From positions 1 through 46,164 of the IMG/VR virus record IMGVR_UViG_3300025816_000021: a DNA stretch of 46,164 bases, one strand, 5' to 3'. The position numbers and the translations under genes were made by a program. The notes under the pieces are model-generated. The model worked only from the letters and a program-made list of their open reading frames with translations, was not told where the DNA came from and did no database searches. The stretch is from a virus. Of this stretch, positions 1 through 8,540 are shown piece by piece (position 1 is the stretch's first letter; every line of letters begins with the position of its first letter).

Positions 1-80
1 GTCAGGGTAGGAAACCTGTACGAGTTTCAACGCATACTAAATCGAGTGGAAAGAAAAGTGGAACGGGAAAATCATCATAA
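1..80 (+). CDS. 3' end of an unidentified CDS (partial)
   Basis: The reading frame with codons starting at position 3 is open from the window edge to a TAA at 78-80. It encodes 25 visible residues rich in Lys, Arg, Ser, Thr and Gly, ending KSGTGKSS. The stop shares one base with the ATG of the next gene (TAATG), the same coupling used throughout this window, which is the main reason to treat it as real. A basic Ser/Gly tail gives no functional clue. The rest of the gene lies outside the window. Confidence 0.55.
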   Translation, partial: QGRKPVRVSTHTKSSGKKSGTGKSS

Positions 81-760
81 TGGCTGATTTAGTTTTACCA
101 AGAGGAAAAACGAAAGTTTTAAAAGCAGAAGACAAAGACTACGAAAGAGGTATGTTAGTCAAACTGCTTGATAATGGCGGGTACAAGATGGCATATTGGT
201 ATGATAAACCTAATAAGCCGTATCCTGTTGAAATAATAGTAGATGGTAAAAGTATAAAGAAAGATGGAAAAGTAGTAGAAATGAAATTTCATCCAAAAGA
301 CTACTATAAACAAAATGAGGAAACTGATATGAAAGAAGCGAGAGGAACTTGTTGGGTAGGATATCAACAAAAAGGTATGAAAGACAAGAACGGTAAAATG
401 GTTCCTAATTGTGTAAAAGAAGTTTACGAAATTTTTTATGAAACTTCACTTGGTGAAAGTTGTGGATACACGATAGAAGTTGACAGGGATGATAATTTAA
501 AAGAGGCAGAATATCAAGGAAGAAAAGTAAAACTTGGTAAGCCAATGCAAGGTGATACAAAGAAATTTAAAGTATATGTAAAGAATGATAAAGGTAATGT
601 TGTAAAAGTAAACTTCGGTCAAGGTGGAGATGCAAAAGGTGGTACAATGAGAATCCGTAAATCTAATCCAAAAGCAAGAGCATCTTTCAGAGCGAGGCAT
701 AATTGTGATAGTCCAGGTCCTCGTCACAAAGCTAGGTATTGGTCTTGTAGAAAGTGGTAA
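80..760 (+). CDS. Cys-containing virion-type protein of unknown function
   Basis: 226 residues, coupled by a one-base overlap to the preceding gene. Two blocks look conserved from my memory of marine phage proteins. The first runs from C91 to C111 (CW-x-GY...VPNC). The second is a C-terminal basic domain, about 145-226, containing FRARHNCD and ending KARYWSCRKW. Cys 91, 111, 128, 209 and 223 plus His 208 and 216 could bind metal, but no standard finger spacing is evident. In related phages the C-terminal block occurs alone or attached to head proteins, so a structural role is my inference. There is no signal peptide or membrane segment. It lies 6 nt upstream of the large three-domain enzyme. 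I do not recognise a specific function. Confidence 0.8.
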   Translation: MADLVLPRGKTKVLKAEDKDYERGMLVKLLDNGGYKMAYWYDKPNKPYPVEIIVDGKSIKKDGKVVEMKFHPKDYYKQNEETDMKEARGTCWVGYQQKGMKDKNGKMVPNCVKEVYEIFYETSLGESCGYTIEVDRDDNLKEAEYQGRKVKLGKPMQGDTKKFKVYVKNDKGNVVKVNFGQGGDAKGGTMRIRKSNPKARASFRARHNCDSPGPRHKARYWSCRKW

Positions 761-766
761 TCCACT

Positions 767-3700
767 ATGAGTAAACTTTCAGATTGGTTAGTCTATCCTA
801 TTATAGAAGAAGATATAACTAAAAATCCTAAGATAAAAAAAGCGTTAAAAAGATTAATTGATAAGAATCTTTTACCTAAATCTTATGCTGTTAATATCGA
901 TAAACTTCAAAGTTTTTTAAACACAAACCCACAGGTATTTACTTCGTTACTAAAACTATTAGGTGAGAGTGATTACACATTCGGTCCTGATTGGATACCT
1001 ACATCTCTTGGTCAACGTAAGAAGATGAAGAAACTACATAATAAACCTAATCGTAGTATCAGAGGTGAGGCTAAAGGAGATGTTGTTGTAGTTTATTCAG
1101 GTAGATTTCAACCTTTTCATTTAGGTCACTACTCAACATATAAGAAGTTAGTACAGAAATTTGGGAAAGACAAGGTTTTTATTGGAACAAGTAATAAAAC
1201 ACAATCAGGACGTAGTCCATTAAATTTTAAAGAAAAAAAATCTATTATTACAAAGTTTTTTAGTATATCACCTAAGATGATTGTACAAGTTCGTAATCCA
1301 TATTCTCCTGTTGAGATACTAAAAGATTTTCCTAAAGACACTACATATGTAGCCGCAGTAGGAGAAAAAGATTCAAAAAGATTAAAAGGTAAATATTTTA
1401 AACCTTATAAGAAAGGACAATTTGTTCCTTATGAAGAAGGTGGATTTGTTTTAGCGGTACCGCCAACTGATTTTAAAATAGGCGGTGAGCCTGTAAGTGG
1501 AACTAAAGTACGAGCAACTTTCGGCGGGTCTGTAAATATGTCGGCTAAAGAAGAGTTATTCAAACGAATGTATAAAAAAGTTGACAAAAAGATATTACAA
1601 TTTTTAATTAGAAAGTTTGGAGGCACACTATCTGAAGCTACTACAACAACACAGGGAAATCTTGATGATGGCCCACCAACATATTATGCAAGTTATTCTG
1701 ATTATAGAAAGTATTCTACTGCATGGTTGTTGGACCTTTATGGTGAAGATTGGAAAGTATTAGACCATTTAGTGTATTCAGAGTTTGACCCGTTAGAAGA
1801 TTATACTTTAAAATACAATACGGTACCTGCTGTATCATATTTAGATGCTGGTACAATTAAAGGTTCTAAAGATGCTGTTAAAAAATATAAAAAATTTATA
1901 CAAAACATTACAGATGATTTTGGGTGGGATGTGATTAAATGGTTAGGTGTAGATGCTGCAGAAAAAAGTTTAACAGGAACGGTGTTGTCTGCAGGAGTCG
2001 GGAAAGATTTAACTGACCAACACGATTTAAAAGAAAATGTAAAAGAAATAGCAGTTCGACCTAAGCCTAAAAAATTTAGAGATATTTATGATGCTCTTCC
2101 AATTGATTTAAAGAAAAGAGTTATGAATCTTAAAAACTATGACCAAAGAAGAGACGCTCATCCTGAAGGTAATGTTTTAAAACATACTATAGCTGTAACT
2201 AACAGAGCATTGAAAACAGGCGATATTGATTTTGCGTTGTCTGCATTATTTCACGATATAGGAAAAGATTCTACTGCTAAACTACATCCTAAAAAAGGTT
2301 TTTGGACTCATTATGGACACGAGAAAGTTTCAGCTGTTTTAGTAAAAAAATATGCTACTTGGATAAAATCAATGGGTGGTGATGTTGATACTATTCATTA
2401 TATAGTTAAACAACATATGAGAATGAAAGTCTTTGATAAGATGAAATGGACTAAACAAGATAAGATGAGTAAAGAAAAACATTTTGGTAAGCTACAAAAA
2501 TTTACTAAATTTGATAAGGGTGGTAGAGGAATAAATGATAGTGAACTAAAAGAAAATGTATTTTCAGGAAACAAACAACTATTTATAGAAGATAAAGAGT
2601 TACTTTTAATGGGCGGTGCTTACGGACATCTTGCACACCCTTTCGATGATAATAGGTTAACGTTTAGAGATTTGAAAACAATGATAGATTTAGCACTTCA
2701 AGGCAAACTTGAAAGTGTTTCAGAAAAGACAGATGGTCAAAATCTTATGATTTCATTTATTAATGGAAAAGTAAGAGCGGCGAGAAACAAAGGTCAATTA
2801 AAGAACTTTGGTCAAAACTCTCTTGATATTAAAGGCATACAAAATATGTTTTCAGGTAGAGGCGAAATTGAAAAAGCCTTTACATATTCTATGAAAGATT
2901 TAGAGATGGCTATCAAGAAGTTAGGTAAGAAGGATTTAGATTCAATATTTGGTAATGGAAAATCTTTTATGAGTTTAGAAGTAATGTATGTACCTACTAC
3001 AAATGTTATTCCTTATGGAATAAACTTATTAGTATTTCATGGTACTATGACTTACAATGAAAAAGGTGAAGCTATAGGACAGAGTAAATCAGCAGGTTCA
3101 AAGTTAACAAAGTTAATTAAGAAAGTCAACGGAAATGTTCAAAAACATTTTGATATACAAGCACTGCCTAATACTAAACTGCCTAAAGTTAAAGACTATC
3201 AAGCTAAAAAATCTACATTTTTAAATAGAGTGAATAAATTACAGAAACAATATGGTCTTGCAGATACAGATACCGCAGGTGATTATCATCAACATTTTTG
3301 GTTAGAGTTTATTTTATCAGGAGCTAAATCATCTGATTACCCTAATCCTACAGATAACGTTTTGTATAGTTTGATGAAGAGATGGGCGTTCTTTGATAAA
3401 TCATATAAGATACCTACAATTAAAAAAGATTTAAAAGAATATCCTAAATTTTTACAATGGGTATTAGCTGTAGATAAACAAGACCAAACTAAGATATGGA
3501 AAAAGAATATTTCCGCATTTGAAAAAATATTTCTTGATTTAGGAGCAGAAATACTATCTAATATGGAAAACTTCTTATCTGCGAACCCAACACAAGCCGC
3601 AGTTACAATGAGAAAAGAGATTGCAAAAACAATAAAAAAAATACGTTCAAGTAATGATTTGAGAACTATAGATATGATGAAAGCACAACTTGATAAAGTT

Positions 3701-3835
3701 CAATCTATGGGTGGATTTAAAAAGTTAGTTCCTACAGAAGGAATTACTTTTATGTTCAAAGGCAAAGTTTACAAACTAACAGGTTTGTTTGCACCTATAA
3801 ATCAGATACTTGGAATGTTAAAGTATACGAGGTAA
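767..3835 (+). CDS. Three-domain enzyme: NMNAT-like nucleotidyltransferase + HD phosphohydrolase + ligase-like nucleotidyltransferase
   Basis: 1022 residues. Around 105-270 is a cytidylyltransferase-fold domain with GRFQPFHLGH at 112-121, the (H/T)xxH signature of NadM-like nicotinamide-nucleotide adenylyltransferases and related enzymes. Around 460-570 is an HD domain: H465, H473, the H496-D497 pair in FHDIGKD, then HYGHEK. From about 640 there is a domain with EKTDGQ, the Lys-x-Asp-Gly of covalent nucleotidyltransferases (DNA/RNA ligases, capping enzymes). K654 is the probable adenylated lysine. It is followed by ARNKG and by SLEVMY (E738), which fit later ligase motifs. From families, domain one would make NAD or another dinucleotide, domain two would hydrolyse a phosphate ester, and domain three would transfer AMP to an RNA or DNA end. 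A combined RNA-repair/NAD role is inference. No frameshift is seen across the 3 kb. Confidence 0.85.
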   Translation: MSKLSDWLVYPIIEEDITKNPKIKKALKRLIDKNLLPKSYAVNIDKLQSFLNTNPQVFTSLLKLLGESDYTFGPDWIPTSLGQRKKMKKLHNKPNRSIRGEAKGDVVVVYSGRFQPFHLGHYSTYKKLVQKFGKDKVFIGTSNKTQSGRSPLNFKEKKSIITKFFSISPKMIVQVRNPYSPVEILKDFPKDTTYVAAVGEKDSKRLKGKYFKPYKKGQFVPYEEGGFVLAVPPTDFKIGGEPVSGTKVRATFGGSVNMSAKEELFKRMYKKVDKKILQFLIRKFGGTLSEATTTTQGNLDDGPPTYYASYSDYRKYSTAWLLDLYGEDWKVLDHLVYSEFDPLEDYTLKYNTVPAVSYLDAGTIKGSKDAVKKYKKFIQNITDDFGWDVIKWLGVDAAEKSLTGTVLSAGVGKDLTDQHDLKENVKEIAVRPKPKKFRDIYDALPIDLKKRVMNLKNYDQRRDAHPEGNVLKHTIAVTNRALKTGDIDFALSALFHDIGKDSTAKLHPKKGFWTHYGHEKVSAVLVKKYATWIKSMGGDVDTIHYIVKQHMRMKVFDKMKWTKQDKMSKEKHFGKLQKFTKFDKGGRGINDSELKENVFSGNKQLFIEDKELLLMGGAYGHLAHPFDDNRLTFRDLKTMIDLALQGKLESVSEKTDGQNLMISFINGKVRAARNKGQLKNFGQNSLDIKGIQNMFSGRGEIEKAFTYSMKDLEMAIKKLGKKDLDSIFGNGKSFMSLEVMYVPTTNVIPYGINLLVFHGTMTYNEKGEAIGQSKSAGSKLTKLIKKVNGNVQKHFDIQALPNTKLPKVKDYQAKKSTFLNRVNKLQKQYGLADTDTAGDYHQHFWLEFILSGAKSSDYPNPTDNVLYSLMKRWAFFDKSYKIPTIKKDLKEYPKFLQWVLAVDKQDQTKIWKKNISAFEKIFLDLGAEILSNMENFLSANPTQAAVTMRKEIAKTIKKIRSSNDLRTIDMMKAQLDKVQSMGGFKKLVPTEGITFMFKGKVYKLTGLFAPINQILGMLKYTR

Positions 3836-3838
3836 GAT

Positions 3839-4405
3839 ATGAGTCACGATTACGGTAGTAAAAGTGGTAAAGAAAGAGTTCGTGAATATAAAGCGATGGA
3901 AGCTATTTTACGAGGAGAGACTCCTGAAAAAAGAATAATGGTCGGCTACAAAGGTGAAAAAGCTGTACCGGAAGAAAGTCGTTTAACTGAGATAATGCAA
4001 AAAGTTAGAATGCCTTGGTTCTGTCCATCGTGTAAAAAGATTATGAAGAAAAACATTGATAGTCAAGTGTGGAGACAATTTGAACATTGTTTTGATTGTC
4101 AAATAGAATTTGAAAATAAACTAATCATTGAAGGCACACACAAAGAATGGAAAAAACGAAAGTCTTTAGAAAATAAGATATCTAAGATGAAAGACGACTT
4201 ACAAGGTATAAAAGAATTTTATGACCAAAAGTCTGTCACACATTTAAACGCAATAAATCCTGAATTAGGAGCTATTGATAGAGAAGAATATAGCGTTGAG
4301 AATCCTGAAGAATGGGATGCAAAAATTGATGAAGCTGTAAAATTTTTTGAAACTAACATAGAGAAACTTGAAACAGAGTTGGGAGAATTAAATGAAGTGG
4401 ATTAA
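3839..4405 (+). CDS. Zinc-finger plus coiled-coil protein, unknown function
   Basis: 188 residues. A four-cysteine knuckle is formed by C62-x2-C65 (FCPSC) and C84-x2-C87 (HCFDC), spaced 18 residues apart as in zinc ribbons. It is followed by a charged helical region, about 100-188, rich in Lys and Glu, likely a coiled coil. It starts 3 nt after the stop of the three-domain enzyme and overlaps the next gene by 14 nt, so it belongs to the unit leading into the terminase. The small terminase subunit of T4 (gp16) lies just before gp17 and is largely helical. This protein is a positional candidate, but I see no sequence resemblance and leave it unnamed. Confidence 0.85.
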   Translation: MSHDYGSKSGKERVREYKAMEAILRGETPEKRIMVGYKGEKAVPEESRLTEIMQKVRMPWFCPSCKKIMKKNIDSQVWRQFEHCFDCQIEFENKLIIEGTHKEWKKRKSLENKISKMKDDLQGIKEFYDQKSVTHLNAINPELGAIDREEYSVENPEEWDAKIDEAVKFFETNIEKLETELGELNEVD

Positions 4406-4703
4406 ATACATCTTAGGGTTTCTTGGGGCAGTCGGTGCGTTATTTGCTGTGAATAAAGCAAAAAGTGTAGAAGTGAAAAAACTTAAAAAGGTTATCGATG
4501 AAAACAAGAAAGAAGAAAAGAAAGTTGAAAAACAAATCGTAGAATTAGAAACAGCAAAGAAGTCTTCTAAAAAAGAGATTGGCAATATGAAAAGAAAACT
4601 TACTATGTCTAAAAAGAAAACTAAGAAGATGCAGGAAGTTTACGATAATGATGAAGTAGAATCAGCAGAAGATTTTCTTAGAAAGTTTGCTAAAAACAAA
4701 TGA
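4392..4703 (+). CDS. Small membrane-anchored coiled-coil protein
   Basis: 103 residues. A hydrophobic Gly/Ala-rich segment at about 4-20 (YILGFLGAVGALFAV) is followed directly by a Lys/Glu-rich heptad-like region, about 25-75, and a charged tail. The topology of one N-terminal membrane helix and an extended coiled coil resembles an inner-membrane spanin or a small membrane accessory protein. It overlaps the gene before it by 14 nt and the gene after it by 4 nt (ATGA). The next gene is also membrane-linked and coiled, so the two could act as a pair in lysis. That pairing is an inference from topology only. Confidence 0.75.
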   Translation: MKWIKYILGFLGAVGALFAVNKAKSVEVKKLKKVIDENKKEEKKVEKQIVELETAKKSSKKEIGNMKRKLTMSKKKTKKMQEVYDNDEVESAEDFLRKFAKNK

Positions 4704-5110
4704 GATTCAGTATGAAAATATTAAAATATTTCTTAATATCTTTTTTTGTAATGGGTGCTCTAAAAGGCCAAGAGATAAAGAAAGATGGGAAAGTAGTCAC
4801 TACTTTTACACAAGAACAAGCATTAGAAATGTTAAAAGCACGTGATGCTCAATGGGAAAGTAAGTTAGCAAAAGCAGATTCATTGATAGAATCACAAAAA
4901 GTAGTAATTTCTGATTGTGAAGCAGTTGTTTCTAAGTTAGAAGAACAATCAAATTTAGATAGTTTGTTGTTACTTGCTCAGAGAAAACGAATTGATTTGC
5001 TAAAAGTTCGTGATGAAGCTAATGAAAGATTAGTAGAATTAGTTGAACCTAAATGGTACGAAAATCAGTATCTTTGGTTAGGAATAGGATTTATCTTAGG
5101 AAAGATTTAA
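4700..5110 (+). CDS. Exported coiled-coil protein with C-terminal hydrophobic segment (spanin-like topology)
   Basis: 136 residues. It begins with a signal-like stretch (residues 6-20, ILKYFLISFFVMGAL) followed by KGQ, a plausible signal-peptidase region with no lipobox cysteine. A long Glu/Lys/Ser heptad region covers about 38-110. The end, after PKWYENQ, is a short hydrophobic segment (YLWLGIGFILGKI) that could be a second membrane anchor. An exported coiled coil held at both ends resembles a unimolecular spanin, except that the lipid-attachment Cys is missing. A second in-frame ATG at 4712 would trim four residues and leave a cleaner signal peptide. The stop overlaps the terminase ATG by one base. 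Confidence 0.75.
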   Translation: MRFSMKILKYFLISFFVMGALKGQEIKKDGKVVTTFTQEQALEMLKARDAQWESKLAKADSLIESQKVVISDCEAVVSKLEEQSNLDSLLLLAQRKRIDLLKVRDEANERLVELVEPKWYENQYLWLGIGFILGKI

Positions 5111-6687
5111 TGCAATCTGAAGATTTAAAACAAGCACTACGACAAGAATATATTAAGTGTGGTGAAGACCCATCTTATTTTATACGAAAGTATTGTGTAA
5201 TCCAACATCCCATAAGAGGAAAGATACCATTTGAATTATATCCGTTTCAAGTAGACACACTCAAAGAAGTTTTAAATCATAAGTACAATATAATTTTAAA
5301 AGCAAGGCAGTTAGGTATTTCTACGTTAACTGCGGCGTATTCATTATGGTTAATGACATTTAGAAATGATAAAAACATTTTAGTATTAGCAACAAAACAA
5401 GATACTGCTAAAAACCTTGTTACGAAGATTAGAGTTATGCATTCTAATTTACCAGGGTGGTTAAGACAGACTTGTATCGAAGATAATAAATTATCATTAC
5501 GATATAAAAATGGTTCACAAGTAAAAGCAGTTTCAAGTAGTGAAGACTCAGGTCGTTCAGAAGCGTTATCTTTATTAGTATTAGATGAAGCCGCATTTAT
5601 AGACAAGATTGATACGATATGGGCTGCGGCTCAACAAACACTATCAACAGGTGGACAATGTATTGCTCTATCTACACCAAACGGTGTTGGAAATTGGTTT
5701 CATAGAACGTGGGTAGATGCAGAAGAAGGAGTAAATAGTTTTCACACTATAAAATTACATTGGACCGTACATCCTGAACGAGATAAAGCATATAGACTCG
5801 AACAAGATAAACTATTAGGTCCAGGTCTTGCCGCACAAGAATGTGATTGTGACTTTTTAACTTCAGGACAAATGGTTGTAGATGGTACTATTTTACAAGA
5901 GTATAAAGATAATCATTGTAAAGACCCTATGATGAAACAAGGTATAGATTCTAATGTGTGGATATGGGAATCTCCTGATTATACAAAAAACTATATAATG
6001 AGTGCTGATGTTAGTAGAGGTGATGGTAGTGATTATAGCGCATTTCATATATTAGAAGTTGAAAGTATGGAACAAGTTGCAGAGTATCGTGGTAAAATTA
6101 GTACTAAAGAATTTGGTAATTTATGTGTTAATGTAGCTACAGAATATAATGATGCATTATTAGTTGTTGAGAATAACAATATTGGATGGGCGTCTATTCA
6201 ACAAATTATAGATAGAAATTATCAAAATCTATTTTATTCATCACAAGATTTACAATACGTAGATGTAGAACATCAGTTGACAAATAGATATAGAGCGCAA
6301 GATAGAAATTTAAAGCCCGGGTTTTCAATGACAATGAAAACACGACCATTAGTTATTGCTAAGTTAGAAGAATATTTTAGAGAAAAGGCAGTAATTGTTC
6401 ATTCAAATAGATTAATAGATGAGTTGTTTGTATTTATATATAATAACAACAAGGCTCAAGCTATGTCCGGTTATAATGATGATTTGGTTATGAGTTATGG
6501 CATAGCGTTGTGGGTGAGAGATACTGCTTTAAGATTAAGAGCAGAAGGAATAGAACTGAGTAAAAAAACTCTTTCTAATTTTTCTAATCCTAATCAATTA
6601 ATGTACACTCCAGGAAGTAAAGATGATTCTTGGAAAATAGAAATCGGTCCAAATAAAGAGAACGAGGACCTTAAATGGTTATTGTAG
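5110..6687 (+). CDS. 17: Terminase large subunit (T4 gp17-like)
   Basis: The ATP-driven motor that packages DNA into the prohead and cuts the concatemer. I use the ATG at 5110 (TAATG overlap with the previous stop), giving 525 residues; the frame is open further upstream, but that part would overlap the preceding gene. The ATPase domain has an atypical Walker A, ARQLGIST at 65-72, Walker B LLVLDEAAF with D159-E160, and a coupling motif around STPNG. The C-terminal RNase H-like nuclease has ADVSRGDGSDYS (D300), VVENNN (E354) and YNDDLVMS (D457/D458), the expected acidic metal ligands. T4 gp17 is 610 residues, so this is a compact form. It is followed 9 nt later by the portal gene, the usual packaging pair. 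The GGAGTTAATT before the portal start is a good ribosome site. Confidence 0.97.
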   Translation: MQSEDLKQALRQEYIKCGEDPSYFIRKYCVIQHPIRGKIPFELYPFQVDTLKEVLNHKYNIILKARQLGISTLTAAYSLWLMTFRNDKNILVLATKQDTAKNLVTKIRVMHSNLPGWLRQTCIEDNKLSLRYKNGSQVKAVSSSEDSGRSEALSLLVLDEAAFIDKIDTIWAAAQQTLSTGGQCIALSTPNGVGNWFHRTWVDAEEGVNSFHTIKLHWTVHPERDKAYRLEQDKLLGPGLAAQECDCDFLTSGQMVVDGTILQEYKDNHCKDPMMKQGIDSNVWIWESPDYTKNYIMSADVSRGDGSDYSAFHILEVESMEQVAEYRGKISTKEFGNLCVNVATEYNDALLVVENNNIGWASIQQIIDRNYQNLFYSSQDLQYVDVEHQLTNRYRAQDRNLKPGFSMTMKTRPLVIAKLEEYFREKAVIVHSNRLIDELFVFIYNNNKAQAMSGYNDDLVMSYGIALWVRDTALRLRAEGIELSKKTLSNFSNPNQLMYTPGSKDDSWKIEIGPNKENEDLKWLL

Positions 6688-6696
6688 GAGTTAATT

Positions 6697-8493
6697 ATGG
6701 CTGTAGATAAAGGATTATTTACAAGATTACGTAGATTGTTTTCTACCAATGTTGTTGTTAGACAAGTTGGCGGAAAGAAACTTAAAGTTTCTGATACATC
6801 AAGAACACAATCTACTATAAAACATCAGTTGATAGATAGATATCAAAAAATCTATTCATCTGCAAAGCAGTACGGATACGATGGCGGTGCTATTGTTCAA
6901 CAACAACGTTTAGGTCTTTTTAAAGACTATGAAACAATGGACTCTGATTCTATTATTTCTTCTGCTTTAGACATTTATGCAGATGAATCTACTATGAAAA
7001 ATGAATATGGTAAAGTTTTAAATATTGAAACTGATAATGCTAATATTCACGATATTTTACATAATTTATTTTATGATGTTTTAAACATAGAATTTAATTT
7101 ATGGCCATGGGTTCGTAATATGTGTAAATATGGTGACTTCTTTTTATTTATGGATATAGATGAAAAATTTGGAGTTACTAATGTTGTTCCTATGAGTCCT
7201 TATGATGTTTCACGTATAGAAGGCGAAGACCCTGAAAATCCACATATGGTAAAATATCGTATGACACCTATTGACAACGTTAAACACACCCAATATGGTG
7301 GTAGTCAAGAAGATTTAGAATCATTCCAAGTTGCACACTTTAGATTGATAAGTGATGCTAACTTTTTACCATACGGTCGTTCTACATTAGAAGCGGCTCG
7401 TAAAGTTTGGAAACAATTAACTCTTATGGAAGACGCTATGTTAATTCATAGAATTATGAGAGCTCCTGAAAAGAGAGTATTTAAATTTGATATTGGAAAT
7501 ATACCACCAGCAGAAGTTGAAAACTATATGCAACAAGTTGTAAATAAAATGAAGAAGACTCCTGTAATGGATAATCAAACAGGTGAGTACAATTTAAAAT
7601 ATAATATGCAAAACATTACAGAAGATTTCTTTATACCTGTTCGAGGAGGAGATTCAGGTACTTCTATTGACACGTTGAGTGGGTTGAATTACGATTCAGT
7701 TGATGATATTGAATATTTAAGAAATCGTATGTTAGCATCATTACGTGTACCTAAAGCCTTTCTTGGATATGAAGAAGGTGTAGAAGGTAAAGCAACTCTT
7801 GCGGCTGAAGATGTTAGATTTGCTCGTACAATAGAACGATTACAAAGAATCATTGTAAGTGAATTACATAAAATAGCTATTGTACACTTATATGCACAAG
7901 GGTTTCGTGACCAAGAGTTAGTAAATTTTGACTTAACACTTACAAACCCATCTACTATATACGAACAAGAGAAACTTGAGTTGTGGAATACTAAAACAAG
8001 TTTAGCTGACTCTATGTTAAGAGACGGATTAATGTCTTCAGAGTGGGTTTATAAGAATATTTTTGGTATGAGTGATGACGAAATCAAAGAAAATGACGAA
8101 AAAGTTATTTTTGACACAAAAACTAAGTTTAGAAAACAAACTATCGAATCAGAAGGTACTGACCCGGCAAAAGAACCTGAACAAACAGAAACAGGCGATG
8201 AAGAGATAGGTAGAAGTGGAAATGAGTTGGAAAAAAAGATAGGTAGACCACAAGAAGGGCCGAAATATAAAAAAGATGGCTCATCACGTGGTAGAGACCC
8301 TATGGGTTCACACGATTTACGTACAAGTTACGAAAAAGACAACAAAATTAAACATACTTTTAAAAACGGACCGCTGGCTTTATCACATTATGATGGGTTG
8401 ATGCAGGCAATGGATAAAAATTCGAGGAAAATTCTTTCAGAATCGGAAGATTTAACAAATAATTACAAAGAAGAATTAAACTCAGAAAAATAA
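6697..8493 (+). CDS. 20: Portal vertex protein (T4 gp20-like)
   Basis: 598 residues, longer than the 524 of T4 gp20. The dodecameric portal sits at one capsid vertex, nucleates head assembly and serves as the docking site for terminase and the neck. Recognisable features include the N-terminal arginine-rich start, YKDYETMDSDSIISSALD-like text near 70-90, VAHFRLISDANFLPYG in the middle, and RVPKAFLGYEEGVEGKATL, a very typical segment of gp20 homologues. The last 120 or so residues are low complexity (Lys, Glu, Gly, Ser) and account for the extra length. A promoter-like motif follows the gene, so the head-core genes downstream form a separate unit. Confidence 0.96.
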   Translation: MAVDKGLFTRLRRLFSTNVVVRQVGGKKLKVSDTSRTQSTIKHQLIDRYQKIYSSAKQYGYDGGAIVQQQRLGLFKDYETMDSDSIISSALDIYADESTMKNEYGKVLNIETDNANIHDILHNLFYDVLNIEFNLWPWVRNMCKYGDFFLFMDIDEKFGVTNVVPMSPYDVSRIEGEDPENPHMVKYRMTPIDNVKHTQYGGSQEDLESFQVAHFRLISDANFLPYGRSTLEAARKVWKQLTLMEDAMLIHRIMRAPEKRVFKFDIGNIPPAEVENYMQQVVNKMKKTPVMDNQTGEYNLKYNMQNITEDFFIPVRGGDSGTSIDTLSGLNYDSVDDIEYLRNRMLASLRVPKAFLGYEEGVEGKATLAAEDVRFARTIERLQRIIVSELHKIAIVHLYAQGFRDQELVNFDLTLTNPSTIYEQEKLELWNTKTSLADSMLRDGLMSSEWVYKNIFGMSDDEIKENDEKVIFDTKTKFRKQTIESEGTDPAKEPEQTETGDEEIGRSGNELEKKIGRPQEGPKYKKDGSSRGRDPMGSHDLRTSYEKDNKIKHTFKNGPLALSHYDGLMQAMDKNSRKILSESEDLTNNYKEELNSEK

Positions 8494-8508
8494 TTTTTAA
8501 TTAGGACA

Positions 8509-8516
8509 TATTTATA
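8509..8516 (+). promoter_or_regulatory. Late-promoter-like motif TATTTATA
   Basis: TATTTATATATG starts here, in the gap after the portal gene and 24 nt before the ATG at 8541. The same 12-mer occurs in three other intergenic gaps. A start of transcription a few bases downstream would leave a leader just long enough for the GGGGC ribosome site. Confidence 0.65.
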
Positions 8517-8540
8517 TATGACTTGGAAATTGGGGCTAAA

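Noticed and set aside
247-4800. Near-identical text around KKDGKVV in the 80-760 gene and in the 4700 gene.
   Set aside because: Only about seven residues match in otherwise unrelated proteins; likely chance in Lys/Gly-rich sequence.
5053-5109. Upstream extension of the terminase frame (start at 5053).
   Set aside because: It would overlap the previous gene by 58 nt, and the extra residues are unlike terminases; the ATG at 5110 uses the usual TAATG coupling.
6431-6438. TATTTATA inside the terminase gene, with further copies at 25306 and in the giant gene.
   Set aside because: An AT-rich 8-mer is expected several times by chance in this window. These are inside coding sequence and lack the TATG extension, though the 25306 copy could be tested as a promoter for the giant gene.
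8523-8540. TTG start for the gene after the portal.
   Set aside because: The ATG at 8541 follows a GGGGC site, and the homologue-like sequence begins MIKHNKVKNT.
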